From Acanthaster planci (taxonomy: Eukaryota; Echinodermata; Asteroidea; Valvatida; Acanthasteridae): DNA of 64,000 nucleotides. Shown here piece by piece: positions 24,125 through 39,100 of this stretch. Position numbers and translations under genes: made by a program. The first letter of the stretch is position 1. Every line of letters begins with the position of its first letter. The stretch covers positions 191,757 to 255,756 of the forward strand of contig NW_019091640.1 of the NCBI RefSeq assembly GCF_001949145.1. The letters run 5' to 3'. The notes below the pieces were generated by a model. It saw nothing but the letters and a program-made list of their open reading frames with translations. It did not search any database and was not told the DNA's origin.

Positions 24125-24203
24125 ATGCCAAAAACGAAGAACAAACGAGAACAAGCCTCCCGAACTCAGACAGATACTAACGTTTTGGAACTAAGACTAC
24201 AAG
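24125..24203 (+). CDS. Candidate upstream first coding exon of SLC6-B
   Basis: The ATG-led stretch encodes a hydrophilic, basic segment starting MPKTKNKREQASRTQ and ends in phase 1 before gtagac. Splicing to the acceptor at 27023 completes a Val codon and continues in frame through [10 protein letters not shown], adding 28 residues before the Met at 27029. CpG-rich DNA just downstream (24255-24300) would suit a promoter-proximal site. The donor lacks the usual G at +5, and the frame agreement could be chance (one in three), so this stays a hypothesis. Confidence 0.3.
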
Positions 24204-27023
24204 GTAGACGGAGTGTGTAGTTTCAAGCCACAGCCAAGTAATTCGTCCAGGCCTAATTATGCATCGCTCGCTGCGTGATATGCTCGCGCATCGCGCGCTC
24301 TGAATTAACCGCAAGTGCACGTACAATGTACATGTACGTACGTACGTACGGTGATCTGAAGTACATGTACATGTACTGTACATTATGTATATTTCATTGT
24401 ATGTTCTCGTGCTCGACAATCGAACACACCTTGACAAAGGCGCACCATCGTGTTCGGGATAAACTGGTGTGATAAATTTCCTTTTTCGGCTTTAAGGTAT
24501 TGAGTCCAAGAAGCGGATCCTGACCGAAAGATTGGTAAGTTTTAAATTCAGTAGGATTCGTTTTATTAGTTAAACAAAGCAGTGAACCGGTTTCAGATTT
24601 TCCTTCCACTGGCCACGTGATGTGGAATGTCTGTGCATTTCCTCCTCCCTCCACATCGTACGCGCACGCCTTGTACTTTGTAGACAAGGCAGACGCAGAG
24701 ATTTTCATCGGATGCTGCGTGCATGCATCACGCTGCATTTCGCTGGTGGTGTGAAGCATTTTTAATGTCAGCGGTTCTGGAAGTAGTTTAAAATGGAGGA
24801 AGGAATATTATTTTAGAAGTTACCACTTGCTTTCCTGCAGGCCCAACATTGAGAAATTTGACATAACAGGATTTTGTGGATCTTTTCTTGCAAGGTGCTA
24901 GAAAAATAAAATGAAAAACACTAGCCGGAACAATTATAGAATACAGGGCCACTCGGTTTGGACTTAAGATTTTTTTCCCACCATCTCCATTCATTTTGTG
25001 TTACTTCATTCTCAAAAAGAACTCTTTCGACCATATAGCCACCAACCGGGTACTCGATTTGGACTTCTTCCCAGAGTCATTCCCATCCAATGCGACATCG
25101 TAGCCAGTGATTCTACATGTAGGGGGTGGCCCTGTATTCTATAATTACTCCGATAAATGTGCCTCACAGCCTTGTTTTTTGTTATTTTTTTTTATTTATT
25201 TATTTTTACTGTCTTTTTTTTTTTTCAAATTTAAGTTGAATTTATTATTCTCTTTGCACTCCACTGCTACACCACTTTCATGTGCATTTATCTGTCTACA
25301 TTGATCCTTTTCACTGAGTATGTAGCAGCTGCAGATCAGATTTGTGCCAATCTGTATTTGAATGTCATATCTCCTCTGTTTTTTACATATTTTGTGAAAG
25401 ATTATTTTCACTGCTGAATACAGACCAATAACAGTCAATTGCCGTCGCCCCAAATTTGGTATTTTTCCGTCATCACTTTTCACCTTTGTAGTGCAGGTAC
25501 CTGTCCCTGCTAATTTATAACTACATGTAAATTTTATGCATCTTGCAACTGTGTTGTTTATCTACTGTTTGTTCATAAATTGGTGTAATGATTTAATTGT
25601 AAACGTTAACCCATGGTCCATACATTTACCTCACGGAGTTTGCCTCCAGTGGATATCCCTTGTTTGTGAAACGTATTTACGTGTTTTGTCTTTGTCTTTA
25701 CTTGTTTAGGCTAAGCTTTACATGAGGAAATAAGTTAAGCGTGCAGTGCACTTTTTCAAAAATATCGTTTGTAGAGGAAATTATTTCTAATTGGACACAG
25801 ACCATGTCTAAATCTGACCAGTCTGAGCCACACAAAGGTGTCAGAAGGCATCTGTATTTTAATTTTTATATACAGTAACTTTAGTTTTACAGGTCTATAT
25901 GTAGGTTTGCATACAGTACATGTGCCCTAACGTGGTGCATTTTGATTTTTTTGCTTCTAGTGCCTTGCACTAGAAATTTCACCAAACATTTGATACCCCC
26001 AGTACATGTATTCTGATTAAAGTATGTTGATTTTACTTACAGAGGCATACATGTACTTTTCAGCCCTGCTTACTGAATACAGCCGTTAGAGATATATAAA
26101 TGAACTCAAATCAGATTACGTTGTCATTTTTACAGTGTTCATCTTTTTTGTTGGTAAAGGAAGCTTTGTCCATATTGAAATGAGTTCAAAATAAAAGTTA
26201 AAAAGGGAAAGGATAAAAAACATTAGAAAACCTTTTTTAATATATAAGTTTCAACAACTCAGCCCATCAGCTGGTAATATTGGGGACATTTTGTCCATTG
26301 ACACATTTGAACAAAAAAATCCACAAAATTTACTTTCATTATTTTTATATCCGTACAACATTGATGTTTGCCGTGGCAACCATTACAAGGAGGGTACTGT
26401 ATGACTTTGTTATTACCCTGTATTTGCATAAATTTGCATTGCTTCACAGAAAGATTGATGTCAGAAACCCAGGTCTTTCAGAAATTGAGTCATTTCAACA
26501 ACTGTTCCAGTGTCCGATACTTGTGATCAAGTGGAACTGTTTCATAGGTTTATCGCCTTGGTCTTGTTGAATGGTTTGAATTTGGCCTTGTTTTATTCAG
26601 ACCTGTTCACTTTTTCTGTTGAAAGATGCCAAAATGAAAACTTTCTTGTGGAACAACCCAAGTTTCCAGCTGTCAGTCATTCCAGTCAACATTGCAGCCA
26701 AATGATGAATATTCATAATATTTGGCTATAATCCTGAGCAATTTGAAACAATGTCTCTTATTTGCATCATTGTATTAAATTAAGTGGCTGTAACAGTGCA
26801 CGTTTTGCTACAACTTTGGCTCTTACCTAAGATTGATAGCTAGATCTCTTCAACATATACATGTAAATTTATTTACATGTATGTGTTTGGAATATCCCTT
26901 CTGTTGATAGTTTGGCTGCAGTGAAATTTATCTTGGGTAAATCCAAGATTGTCATTAGGCAAAATTATTTAATTGTGAATTTGTAATTTTTGTATAAATA
27001 TTGGACCCCTTCCTCATTTCCAG
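24204..27023. other. Intergenic DNA or first intron of SLC6-B
   Basis: AT-rich with T-runs (25180-25230) and ACATGTAC palindromes (24325-24385). No further exon is recognised. It ends in a pyrimidine-rich ccttcctcatttccag, a good acceptor 5 bases before the B start codon, so B probably has at least one upstream exon, coding or 5' UTR. Confidence 0.5.
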
Positions 27024-27182
27024 TTGAAATGGCAAAGAAAAGCAAAGAGCTGTCAAGCGAGGAGGGCAAGTCTCGAGACACCTGGGGCAGCCACTTTGAG
27101 TTCATCCTATCCAGCATGGGCTATGCAGTGGGACTGGGTAACGTCTGGCGATTCCCCTACATGGTCTACGATAACGGCGGGG
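27024..27182 (+). CDS. SLC6-B first certain coding exon (TM1)
   Basis: The acceptor at 27022-27023 precedes five bases and ATG 27029. Residues 1-51: short basic/acidic tail, [10 protein letters not shown]1 [15 protein letters not shown]. It exits phase 1 in NGGG, as in A. Confidence 0.9.
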
Positions 27183-30100
27183 GTAAGCGATGCAGCGTGC
27201 TCAAAAACTTAGGAGCAGTTTGAAAAATATGTTTAGTCCTTGAAGCTGTTCAATGCAACATGCGTCCCACCATGTGAAATTGAGTCACAAGTTGCCAATG
27301 TCACTTCTGAGTAATGCATTACTAATGGGCCCTTAAAAAGAATCTTGCATCATTAAAATCAATAGGAACTGCCAATTATTTAGACTTGGCCATATTTTTA
27401 TCATTTTCTTTTCTGGATAAGCTAAATTTAACAGAAATGGGAACAAATCACAGGTAATGTGCAATAGGCTATATGGCACCTTGTCTGATTACCTTAACAT
27501 GGACTGAGCATAAATTTCATTTTTGGCATTGCATAGAACTGCACACAGCATAAGACATGACATGCGGGATTGTAAATGGAGTTTGCATTCTTGGTTCTTG
27601 ATGTTGAAAGGCCAAAGTTAAGTGATCCAATGTACATGAACACATGTAATATACATACATGTAACACGGTTTGAGGGTGGATATGTGGTTAATTTTAGCT
27701 CCTTTTGTATTGGAAATTGATAAAGTAGCTCTGGAGGAACTGCGTATACCGGATGTTTGTCAACTTCCAGTATGTCAAGGAATACAGGCATTTAACAAAA
27801 GTGCACCACCAAGAGTTTGCAACGCATTTGCCAATCCCAATGCGCGAAATCTGTCGACCCAATGTGCATTTGGAAAGGGTCGACAGATTTCACGTGTTCT
27901 GATTGGCCAACGTATTGCAAACTCTTGGTGGTGCCCTATTGTGAATCACCCATATTAAAATTGACCATCCACCTTAAATGAACAGTGCTATATTTTCAAT
28001 AATGGGTTCAACTTTTGCCCTTACACCTGATGTATGTGTGTACAACATCTCCCTGATGCCAAGTACATGTACATCTTGTAATGTGTTATATTTGTTTTAC
28101 CTCACATTTACCTCGGACATTCATTGCTGTTCAGAAATTTCAGGAGCAAGAAATACATGTACATGTACGTGTATGCACAGTGTAGGTGGCATACATGTGC
28201 TGGTGTTTATTCATGCGTAGTGTGCATAGCTACCGTAGTGCGGTGCTTGCATACATGTATGCGCACTTCACCTGTCTGACAGTTCAGTATGCAAACATAA
28301 TTTAACTTGTGCAGGGATGCTTGCGTGCAAACTTACAGTAGTAAGCAGCAAGGATATCGACTAGCACATGATGATAAGTGGACCATTGAGAGTTTGGCTC
28401 TCAATCATGAATTTATGTGAGATATGGTAATGACACTCATTCCTCCAATAGTTCTTAATTCATCACATTTCTTCCTCAGTAATCAAGCTTGATCATGTCA
28501 AACAATGTATTCGATCCAATATGACAGTGTTTTCAGTCCTAGAATTCGTACTGCATCCGGGAGAGATAAACCAAACTTTGTCTGCCCAAATTGCCCCCAA
28601 ACAACTGGCAAAGTTCTCCTCTTGTGTTGGATCACTAGGCGCCTTCTTGTTGGTGTATTTCGTGATGCTGTTCCTGGCTGCCATACCCGTGATGTTCCTG
28701 GAACTCAGCTTTGGTCAGTTTGCCAGCCTGGGTTGCATTAGCTGTTGGAAGATCAGCCCTCTTTTCAAAGGTACGATTCATCTTCCCCACCAGTGTTTAT
28801 TATGTAGTGTGACTGCTGCAGAAGTATGCACGATGTCGCATATTTCAAATTCAAGCTGTGGCCTTTTGGAAACGGTTACAGTCAAAAAGATGTCATCCAA
28901 ATTTGGATGTGTTTTTATTATGTAGTAGTTGTTTGACATCTTTATATATAAATGTCATCTATATATAAAAGCGAAATACCGTACAAAGGCATTTAAATAG
29001 TGTCTGAGGATTGAGTAAATAACACTTAGAATAAAATGGTATGTTGGTGCTTTTCTTTGTGATAATGCAGTGTATTAAAGCTTGCTTTCTCAATTTAAAG
29101 AGTGAAAAATGAACAAAGGAAATGACATTTTTCATACAAGATAATTCAATAATATTAATATTTTCACAAATGTCCATGACAAAAAATTATATTTCATGCC
29201 ATTTCCTTTTGCATAGTTAGTTCAAAACAGGAAGTAAATTTTTGTCATCGGACTCCAGTATATTGCAGGGCAGGTCAAAGTACCTTTTTGTGGATTTGTG
29301 GTTCAGATTGACATTATTTCATGCCGAACAGATACACATTGTACACCATATAAATGAAATCAGCACAAGATTTTAACAATTTGTTCCTTTGTATGAATAG
29401 CCAATGCATGCACAATTTTAGGGTACTTGTGCGTATTCAAGTCTGGAACTTATATGTACATGTAAAGGTCAGAACAAATTTTCCCACTAGTCTCTTCTGA
29501 TGACACATACATGTAATATTTAAGGTGTTTCTGAGATCATGCCATGGCAGTTGGGAGATCAGGATTATGCGCTTACGTGCGCAAGTTTGCCGCAGTAACG
29601 GAAAAAGCAAGGCAGATTGATCTGCCATAATCGTATCAAGCGGGTCGGCAGTATTGACCATCCTCACAGGAGTTCCATCTAAGAAAAACACACATAGCCT
29701 ACTGCTAGTCGTTCTCCAATCTTGCTGAGGGCCCTGTAGGAGAGCGCATAAATAATGACCCGTTGAGGGTTAAAGCCACACGGGAGTAGTATAATGTACC
29801 TGAATTTAATGCCTTTGTAAGGCAGTCACACAAGCTCCCATGCACGGCAAAATGCAGGTAAAATATTATACATTATGCACTGTCCTTGTGATACATTATG
29901 CAGGAACAGCTCTTGATGTAAATCTTACCTTGTAAATATTTCCCTTTGTTGTACTACATGTCTTGGTACGATGTAATTTGATAGACCGTTTGTACTGGGT
30001 GTTAGCTTGGGAAAGGTTTTCTTTTCTTTTTTTTATTTTTGTCTTCCTCTCTTTATTTTTGTTCTCGATGAACATGAATACATAAATGTATGCATGTGTA

Positions 30101-33100
30101 CTTTAAAACGCTAAACAAAGTGGTTTTTTTTTAATAGACCCCCCCAAAAGAAACCCCACTAAATATGCATAATTTAAAACTAACATAATGTGCTGAAGTG
30201 TTAGGATATACACCTTGCATTATAAGTGTGTATAGTTTTGGTTTTCATGTACATTAATGCTGTTTACTGTGCATGTAATTCAGTTTTAAAAAGTAGAGGG
30301 GAAGAATCAGTTTACACGTGACGTAGTTGTACTTGCCCCTTGAACACTCTTTCAGAGGATCTGAAATTTGGATCCCAATCTCTTTAACACTCATCTACAT
30401 GTATTTTGCAACAGATAACCCTGACCTGACCATGACCCACAAATTCCTCTAAAAACTGTTCAACAATTGATGGGAACCTTCTGTGCACATGTGGGTCCGT
30501 GCTTATGCAATTTGACATGAGGTCCGTGCTACTGGCCTTGCAGTACAGGTACATGTACAGTGATGTATGTGGAACTTGTTTGTTGGTACAGGTCTACCCA
30601 AGGATTTTACAGTTGAGAAGGTGTATTGAATTCGAAGTTTGTTCTCTGTTCCCGCGCCGTAGTCCATACCCAATATGTATTCTGCTTGTCCTTGCTGGAG
30701 GGATCACAAAGACTTTCCTTGGGTGTCCATGATGGACATGCTGCTATTGAAATGAAGCCCCTCTTTGGTTTGTTACAGTGTGAGTGTGTTCATGGTGCTT
30801 TGTGGTATACCAGAACAATGGGAAGTAAACCCCCCCCCCTTGCAGGGTACTTTTCTTCGCAGTACCCCACAAGGATTTATTGGAATTTACTCAGAAGGGA
30901 AATTTCACGGGTATACTATTACTCATCTGTTACACATTGAAGTATTTTGTATTTATAAGGGACATTTGATGCAATTTCAATCCAGGATAGAGATTCTGGT
31001 TTGAATGGGAGCGACTTGAAAATTACCCTCCTCGCGCTGATTTTTTAGTACACGAGAGCAAAGGAGACTCTGTGTGTGTTCTGCTGCTTTTTTCGCTCAG
31101 AATTTGTGTGAATAATGCCGTAAGCGGTACTGTAGTCAGACCATTACGAGACCAGATGCAAATTGCAATTACTACTCACAAGACCGTTCACAAGCCATTG
31201 GGTGAACAGTGACAAGAGATGACTTCATTTGTTGCAGTTAATGTGGATGGCTTGTGGACACGGATTCCAGAAAGTACATGTACATGTATGAGACACTTTT
31301 TGTAATATTCACGGAGCAAAAAAAAAACACCTGTTACGATCATGGTTATTCAACATCAGAAACTTGGAGGGATCATTAAAGGTAGGGCCATAGATTGGTT
31401 TTTGTCAAGGGAATGCTGATTTGTAGTCAAATTTATCGAGAAAGATACAATTAAAGTCATTTGTGAAAGTATCATTTACAGTTCCTTGTTCTTGTGAAAA
31501 CAGTAAAAACTGTCATGGTATTTTCCTCAAAAACGTAAAATCTATTCAGGATTAGTGAGACGAAAAAGAACTGTGGTTGTAATCAGGGTAGCACTACCTC
31601 GGTCATAACGAATACTTATTGCATGCTGGCCGTGATTCCAAATTGGTTTTCACTAAGGCCTGACTTAAGTCAGGATGTAATCTAAAACACGAGGTCACAG
31701 CTGCCTAGCCAGCCCACAGAGCTATTATATAACAGCAATATCGTCAGCAATATCTGCCTACTGATCCATTGTGCGTGCAGTGGATCAGAGCTTGCCAGTG
31801 CTGTGTTGAAGTCTGTGTTGAATAGGCTTATCTTCCTTCTTCCACTGCATATTTTGAGTTATCGTAAGCCAGTAACTCCTCTTCAAACAATGATGAAAAA
31901 AGGCAGTACACATTAAATCAAACACGAATGAGTACGTCCATGCTTAAAATTAGGGGTGTGCATTTATGGGTATTTTTGGAACCGGGTACCTGTTTTTGTC
32001 AACATCGGTTACCCGAGAACACTTAATAAATAATAACAAATGGCATTGCGCACAACCCCGGTGGACTACGTGCCCGAACAAGGCTCTTTTTTTGTACATA
32101 CCAGTAGGATTCTAGGAAGCAAGCAGTGCATTGTTCTAAATGTTGAGGTAAATCTCTACTACCTTTTTATCAAATGAAAATTATACCTTTAATTTGAAAA
32201 ATTTTCTTTCATTGATTTCTAATCAATAGGGGCATTCAGACGAAATATTTTCACAGAGCAATTACTACTATTGGCATCTTTCTACCAGTTATGCTTTCGG
32301 ATAAAAATCGCACCCTTTTTTTCTGACCCTACATGTACATGTACCNCCCCTAAGGCCTGACTTCAGTCAGGATGTAATCTAAAACATGAGGTCACAGCAG
32401 CCTAGCCAGCCCACAGAGCTATTATATAACAGCAATATCGTCAGCAATATCTGCCTACTGATCCATTGTGCGTGCAGTGGATCAGAGCTTGCCAGTGCTG
32501 TGTTGAAGTCTGTGTTGAATAGGCTTATCTTCCTTCTTCCACTGCATATTTTGAGTTGTCGTAAGCCAGTAACTCCTCTTCAAACAATGATGAAAAAAGG
32601 CAGTACACATTAAATCAAACACGAATGAGTACGTCCATGCTTAAAATTAGGGGTGTGCATTTATGGGTATTTTTGGAACCGGGTACCTGTTTTTGTCAAC
32701 ATCGGTTACCCGAGAACACTTAAAACAAATGGCATTGCGCACAACCCCGGTGGACCACGTGCCCGAACAAGGCTGTTTTTTTGTACATACCGGTAGGATT
32801 CTAGGAAGCAAGCAGTGCATTGTTCTAAATGTCGAGGTAAATCTCTACTACCTTTTTATCAAATGAAAATTATACCTTTAATTTGCAAAATTTTCTTTCA
32901 TTGATTTCTAATCAACAGGGGCATTCAGACGAAATATTTTCACAGAGCAAGTACTACTATTGCCATCCTTCTACCAGTTATGCTTTCAGATAAAAATCGC
33001 ACCCTTTTTTTCTGACCCTACATGTACATGTACCTTTAACCACTTCCTGCCGGGCAACCCGTTTTTTGTGTACATAGGCTTTATATGCAGAGCCAGGGAG

Positions 33101-36100
33101 GGGGGGGGAACTGGGACAAAAGAGTTGGGCCTTATAACAAAAGACTGTGCTCAGCACAAAAGACTGAGCTGCTGGGCATTACTGACAATTTTTCGCTCTC
33201 AATAGTGGAGATAATCCAGCCTTGTTTTGAAACAGTATGGCTTGGGAGGGAGCAGATTACTACTGGGGTCAAAAGCTTTCTACGCTGCAGTGATGAGCCA
33301 CACAGCACCGCTGCATGCTAATATGGTCCCTATTGAAAAGAGGTCAGCAGTGCACTGTGCAGGTTTCGGGAACAAAAGAATCTTACGTAACACAGCACAA
33401 TCTGGGCTCTTTTTCCAAGGCTGCAGGCCTGGCTGAAATATTCAGAAGTCAATGAATTTTACCTGTCAGCTTTAGAGTAGTGCCCTAAGAGTCTTTCCTT
33501 TTGGTATAAACAGCCATTAAATGAAATGATGAATTTTTGAAGAGTTTTGAAAACGGAAAATCTTGAAAATGAGCCGGCATCTTGTCTTGCTCAAGAAAAA
33601 TCCACCCGGCAGCAAGTGGNTTTAATGATTTACCACCATTAGAAAAAGACATCTATGAAAGAAATGCAGCAGCAAGAGAAAATGCAACAGCAGAAGAAAA
33701 CCAAATTGCTGCAAAACTCGCTGTGAAGTTTATGTTGTTTCTACTTGTTGTTAAATGTACAAAGTGACTTACCCCATCGGCCTGAAATCATAGGTTTTGT
33801 ATTTTTAAGAAGTCTGTTTGTCAAAATTTAAATCAGCTGGTTTTAAACTCAAGGTGGTAAAAACAAAATTGTAACCGTTGCACTGAGCAGCCATTGAAAG
33901 TCAAGTATAACAATAATGGACACAATTGTGCTTGAAATCAGTGTTTGACAAATCCCCTCTTGTCTTTGAGTTGTTTTTGTGTTTATTGGGAGTCATTGTG
34001 TTGTATAAGAATAAATTAAGGGCAGTTGTTTGTGTGTACTGTTTGCATACCAGTTCAAAGTACATGTACATGTTGTTTTTTCTATACATAAGGGGTCCAA
34101 AGTGGAACATACATGTAGAAGTCAACATTTCAAAACAACTTCATTCAATTCCAGCACATTTATGTTGCCCAACATCTGAAATTGAAAGAAAGACAAAAAT
34201 CATGCTACCAGTTACGTTACTTAGCAAGTTGCAGGGCCCCCCAAAATAGAAACATGATCAAATTTCACAAGTAACAGGGACACCATACAACTTTCCCACT
34301 AATGTATTAATATCCCCAAACATAAAATGATATACATCAAACCAGAGCACCTAGGTATCGAGTAAATAAACCTGGCAATGTAGAAAAATGAAAGTAAGTA
34401 ACACAAGTGGCAGACTGGGAGAGATCTATAGGATGGTCACTGGAACAGGATTCTCAACTCGGGCAAAGTTTCAGAGTGCATACTCTCACAATGGTTTGCT
34501 TGTTTCAGTAAGTCTTGAACAAAGGTAAAATTAAAAAAAATTAAGCTCTAAAGTCAACTCAAACACTTCATTGTTGAAAATAACCCATCTAATGCAAAAA
34601 AAGTATTGTATCAGGCCAATGAATGCAAGGTTTCCCCTGTAACAGAGACACGGTGTCCCAGTAACACGTCGAATGTTTGAGACCCTGTGCTTGCCAATCA
34701 CCAGTTTTACACAATATGTACCGGTACATACATGTAAGTACTGGTAGGCATTGTATCATTCCCTGCTAAACAATTTCATCATAGAAGCAGACACTGAATT
34801 GTCTCCTTGGTTAGCTCTGGTGAGGATTATTAACCAGAGGTGAAACACTCGCAGAGTCAAATGGTCATTCTAATCTGCCACCATACATGGACCACAGGAC
34901 TTATGAACAAAAAAATGTAACGTACAGACATGTATGTGGGTGAACTGTTTCCCCAGAAGCATTTCTCTTAAGCGTATTTATCATGACTGCAAAGCTTTCT
35001 GCACCACAAACTGCTCTGAAAAAGCTTCCTTTATTGCTAATTTTTCTACTGATCTAAAAGCCACAATATAAGTGATGGCACTTGAAACAACAATGTACAT
35101 GTACATGCATGTAACTTAATGAAACTATATAAACATAATTCAAATTATTACCCAAGGCTTTTTGAAACTTACACTTGAGAAAAGAGCTTATCAATTTGAA
35201 CACTCCTAGCACAACCCTTTAATTAAGCTGAAACTAATATGCTGTGGCACCTGATAGATCAAGTAGAGTTTGAGTATGAGTACAGTGTACACCACATTGG
35301 CAGTCTTGCTGTGTACTTGCATATTTTCTAATGAAGATGGGGAAATACTTAAATCAAGTTCTTGTTTCAACAAGTGTTTGCAAATTTCAGTATGTTCCAC
35401 AAGCTTCAAAGGCTTTCTATACATAATGAAAAATGTTTGTTCCCTTTATAGTTCCTGCATTTATCACAAACTACTCAAAAAATAGTGTGCTAGTCTAGGT
35501 TTGAAATAAATACTTATACCAAAACAGGACTACGTGGCACACTTCGACTTTTGCTTGAATTTCCTCATAGGCCTACAGTATTGCCAAAACCTCTCGTTCA
35601 ACAAACTTCAAATTCATTTGGTTAAATGCAGGAACTGTAACCTTCATAAAAACATGCCGCTGGACCTTTGTGAACAATTCTTGTGTCATGAAATTTTGTC
35701 CGAAATTAAAAAACAGTGGCATCCAGAAATCGGGCAAGATTCAGCTGAGTGTTCTCTAACATTGCTCACTAGTAAACAAACCCACATAAACATCAAAGAA
35801 ATTCTTAAAAGTTGACAAATTCTAATAAATTATTCTACATACAGGTACCTAACCACACTTTTGTTTGATAATCATTTTCGTATATTGGGAGCATTCTAAA
35901 AGAGCTCAATTTGCACCAAAATAGGATTTTATCAGAACTATGAAGAGGATCAGTAAAATTGAGAATTTTGAATCAGAATATTGGGATTTTTGATAAAATT
36001 TCACTTATGATAAATTTAGGAAAAAAAATTGCCACCAAAAATTGAAGTGAGCCACGTTTGGGGCTGCACCTCGTTCACGTAGGTACAGCAACTGTAATGC

Positions 36101-39100
36101 TGCAGCAAGGAACAGGTACATGCACAGGGCAGCAAGTTCCATTATGAAATAGGGAGGTACTAGAAGCCACTAATGCTGAAAATTTCCACTCGCACAAAAA
36201 CCTTGTTTCACAAATTCCTAATGTAATAAGACGTGGCTCAAATCATAACATCTTTGTGAAAAGAAGTTAAATTAATTTCCAATCCACACACATACCAACC
36301 CACGAATGGACGAGAATAATTGCCCACCCCTATCGATAAATGGACTGTCCTCATCAGTATTTTGTGTCACAAGTGACGCGTTATAAATGTTCGACAGAAA
36401 AGATCAAAATACAGAGGTTTCAACTGTGTAATAAGCAATCAATATTATCAATCCGATGTCACTAGTGAATTCTCTTAGAGTGACATTACTTTAGGGTTGC
36501 TTTTGTCGATAATGAACCAAGCAGATCAAGGGATCACTTCGACTGATCACACAGCACGGCAACACGAGCTAGGTTAGTGTCACCGTTATGGTGTGTAGGA
36601 TGGATGTTGGTTGGATTCGACGGAATAATACGATAATTTAAGAAGTCATTCAGTCCTTTGCACCGATTTGCTGCTCTACAATCACAAAGAAGCACAATTT
36701 ACCAGATAAAATCACTTTCAACGAGAAATTATTTGAGACGACCACTTGCAGTTTACGGAAGTTTGTCACACCGTAATCGTGACACAAGAATGTTCCCATC
36801 ACGTGTACATTCTCAGCAGTTGAAATCTAAAGTTACGACGACTGAACGTGCAGAAGTTTGTCATTTTTTTTTCAGACATAAGTGGTTTATTTCATTTATA
36901 CACAGCAAGAGAACAAGGATTACAGAACTTTTACTGCAATAGGTACAGAAATGATACACCGTAACATAAATAACACCATAACAAGTGACGTTCCCAAAAT
37001 GATCCTCCCTTGCTCGGGCTAAGATTCAAACATGGTGGCTGTAAACAGTTGGCATGGATCGCCAGTTGGCCGACACGTGTCCAGGGAGTGTTTCATGCCA
37101 ATTTTCCCATTGCATCATGTCGCTACAACATCTGAAGTTTTCACACCGTAACAATTCCGAAAGACCCGAAACCATAAATATCGATGACTGATTATGATTG
37201 AGGAATTGGAAAATTTCCATTTCTTGGTCAATGGTGCTCTTTTTGTGAATTCTCAAAACATGGGGATCGCCTAGCTTCACGAACTTCACAGACATTGTTT
37301 TATTCTGCTGTTAATTGCCCAAACGGTATCATTTTTCCTCATGTAACAACCTGGGACACGGAATGTTACGGTGTGATACCGTAGATAGGCTATGGGGTGA
37401 AAGGAAAGTGATAGTACCAACTTGTTTCAGCATATTTATTTATTGAGAAGATATCTTTCTCAGTCTTTCTAATCAGAAAACTATGATATTTAGAACACCA
37501 GACATTTGGAAATAATGCACACACGGGTTAATAAAATTTGTTCCCCTTTTTATCACAAAATCAAAGGTTTACAACTTCTTTTTTAGGCTTGGGAAAAAAA
37601 AACATGAAAAGTAATGTTGAAGGCATGTTTCCATTTATAGTAACTGATTGTGAGACATAATCACACTACAAAATAATAGCTATCTTTTCCCAAAAATCAC
37701 TTCAAAAGTCTGAAACCTGAGATTTTCCAATTGGACTCTTTATTTATAGGATAACCCATGTATGTATCGTATGCATTGTACAGTACGTACAAAAGGAGAA
37801 TGTTGTGTATATTTCCTGGAAACTTGCCTCATACTGGAACCTGTAAATCCCTATAGAGCGAGTATTTAAGCAATTTAAAGTTAATGAAAGTCAAGTTTTA
37901 ATTACAGACTTTGTTTTTACATCAGAATTACTGAAAAAATTATTGAAATGCGACTCGAGTGATGGTATGTCCAGCAATAATGTAAAAATGTACTTATCCT
38001 TCAATTTTTTTCTGTTTAAACTTCTTTGGTAAGCACATGTACTGGTTTGTTTTGTTTCTACTTGCGTGAGAATTCAGATTAGTCAAATATTCACTTGGAT
38101 AGAAGGTTGAATAGTGGAAATACTAATTAATTATTTGAACCGACTCAGCCCTACATTTACGCGTTAAATGATTACATGTACATGTAGTTCAGGAAACAAG
38201 TGCAGTACCCTTTGGTAATTGTACAATAGGGTCAAGGCTTGATGAGTACTCGGATATTTCCATTGCGTGTGTGGCAGGTGATCAAGCAATTATTTTGTAT
38301 CCGTCTGTCGTGTTGGTTAATGTTTTCAAGACATTAATTTTTCTGAATCACTATAGGACAAGTGATTATGTTAATGACTTTCCACAGTCGCGGTTGCACG
38401 CCGTAGCAAGGATCAAAAGCATGACGAAGGCCCCAGACGAAGGCAGGCCCACTGTTCTTTTTATGGGTTTCGCCTTATAAGCAAATGTACAAGCACATGT
38501 GATAAATGAACTTCAGATAATCATAAATATGTACATAAAAGCAAATGCATTAGGCCAAACAAAATAATAGTTGTGCTTCCTATTACATTGACAAAAAATA
38601 GGTTGGGTAGGTGGATATTTTTTTTTTTTTTTGTTCTAAAGCTTTTAGGTCAAACATTTTAGGGTTGGGAATTTTTTTTTTAATTAGGAAGTGATTCTGA
38701 TGGTCTACGTGCGTATTCCATCCACTGTTTTTTTTCATGGATTCCTAACTTGAGGATAGGTCTTTTCAAAGATTGTATCCAAGTCAGACTCTCTTCGGAC
38801 AATTATACATTTGTGTTGCAATGACACTTCAATGAGTTAATGTCCAAAAATTGTTTGAAAGCTCGTATGAAGTGATACACATGGAGTAGGCACCGTCGAT
38901 ATCATATTTTGGCTGATACCGTTTTTTATATCAATATTATCGATATACTGTATATCGAATTTTATTCATTTTAATTTTCAAGGTATTATATAACAGGTGT
39001 GAATTGCTGGTAAATTGTTCCAATGGTACACCCCTACACCGTAATGCTGTGATCCAATTCACTTTGGCGAGATGTTCTAGCATCCGTATTGTGTATGTTG

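Noticed and set aside
35534-35815. 93-codon ORF on the + strand
   Set aside because: Cys-rich and without a recognisable domain, in AT-rich intronic DNA; length is within chance.
37026-37295. 89-codon ORF on the - strand in SLC6-B intron 2
   Set aside because: The composition looks protein-like, but no domain, splice pattern or neighbour supports it; it may be part of a repeat.
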